NCBI GenBank assembly: GCA_902500745.1
Contig: CABVRS010000005.1
Location: 1-63,296, forward strand
Direction of reading: 5' to 3'
DNA length: 63,296 nt
Source of the DNA: an uncultured Nitrospira sp.
Lineage (GTDB): Bacteria > Nitrospirota > Nitrospiria > Nitrospirales > Nitrospiraceae
Part shown: positions 63,178 through 63,296 of the stretch, piece by piece
Position numbering within the stretch: the stretch's first letter is position 1
Layout: each line of letters begins with the position of its first letter
Notes under the pieces: model-generated
What the model was told of the DNA's origin: nothing
Databases searched by the model: none
What the model saw: the letters and a program-made list of their open reading frames with translations, nothing else
Position numbers and translations under genes: made by a program

Positions 63178-63296
63178 TTATCGCAACTCGACGATAGTTG
63201 ACGGATCGATTGCCAAATCACCGACAAGCAGCTTGGCTTGCCCCTCTTCCATACGGACCCCGGACACAGTGAGCGATGCACGCCCTTCCACCGGCA
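63178..63296 (-). CDS. flgD: Hook-capping protein FlgD, C-terminal end
   Basis: Partial: only the last 39 residues are in the window, ending in TAA at 63180-63178. The sequence SLTVSGVRMEEGQAKLLVGD and LAIDPSTIVELR matches the usual FlgD end (a V-x-G-V...EG...L.VG pattern with a final S-x-I-x-E-V-like segment). Its place just before flgE supports this. Most of the gene lies outside. Confidence 0.75.
   Translation of the reverse strand, partial: PVEGRASLTVSGVRMEEGQAKLLVGDLAIDPSTIVELR

Overview
The window is almost entirely a flagellar motility and chemotaxis super-locus, about 57 genes, nearly all on the minus strand. The protein styles (PAS/GAF sensors, a two-PAS methyl-accepting protein, CsrA/FliW next to flgL/flgK, a short D0-D1-only flagellin, FlhF/FlhG, many hairpin repeats of the GTTTCA type) most resemble Nitrospira (phylum Nitrospirota). 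That assignment is from recognition of the proteins, not from a database search, and no rRNA or tRNA gene is present to confirm it.

Layout, left to right. 1-3.6 kb: a truncated multi-PAS/GAF sensor and the wreck of a Uma2-type nuclease gene. 3.6-14.4 kb: the chemotaxis/motor block, read right to left as excisionase-like HTH, cheY, cheZ, motA, motB, a STAS protein, a second CheZ-like protein, a second CheY-like protein, cheA, cheW, then an MCP with its own promoter. 14.5-16.1 kb: a MinD/ParA-like ATPase on the plus strand and a convergent PilZ protein. 16.3-19.8 kb: fliT, fliS, fliD, flaG, fliC. 19.9-34.8 kb: an accessory island of eight genes (two GT9 heptosyltransferase-like proteins, two CgeB-type glycosyltransferases, a 1,408-residue multi-domain glycosyltransferase/FkbM methyltransferase, a DegT sugar aminotransferase, an NAD-sugar epimerase and an unknown protein), best read as a flagellin-glycosylation or surface-glycan cluster. 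34.8-40.0 kb: a YcgR-like PilZ protein, divergent from an HD-GYP protein plus a hybrid histidine kinase. 40.0-63.3 kb: fliW, csrA, flgL, flgK, flgN, flgM, flgJ, flgI, a small unknown ORF, flgH, flgA, flgG, flgF, fliA, flhG, flhF, flhA, flhB, fliR, fliQ, fliP, fliO, fliN, fliM, fliL, flgE and the end of flgD.

Regulation can be read from the DNA. Two very good sigma-54 sites (TGGCAY-N5-TTGC) precede flgF and fliL, whose operon ends in fliA. Eight sites fit a FliA (sigma-28) pattern, roughly TCAAG-N15-CCGATA: before the MCP, cheY, the HTH gene, fliC, the YcgR-like gene, the HD-GYP gene, csrA and flgM. This suggests a two-tier hierarchy in which sigma-54 makes the basal body, export gate and FliA, and FliA then makes filament, chemotaxis, c-di-GMP and CsrA/FliW functions, with FlgM and FliW-CsrA as feedback brakes. 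The fliC leader carries a hairpin with a close match to a CsrA site.

The most unusual signal is a pair of short imperfect-palindrome repeat families scattered through the locus. Besides lying between genes, they supply stop codons of several genes and are embedded in frame inside two signalling proteins, CheA and the second receiver domain of the hybrid kinase.
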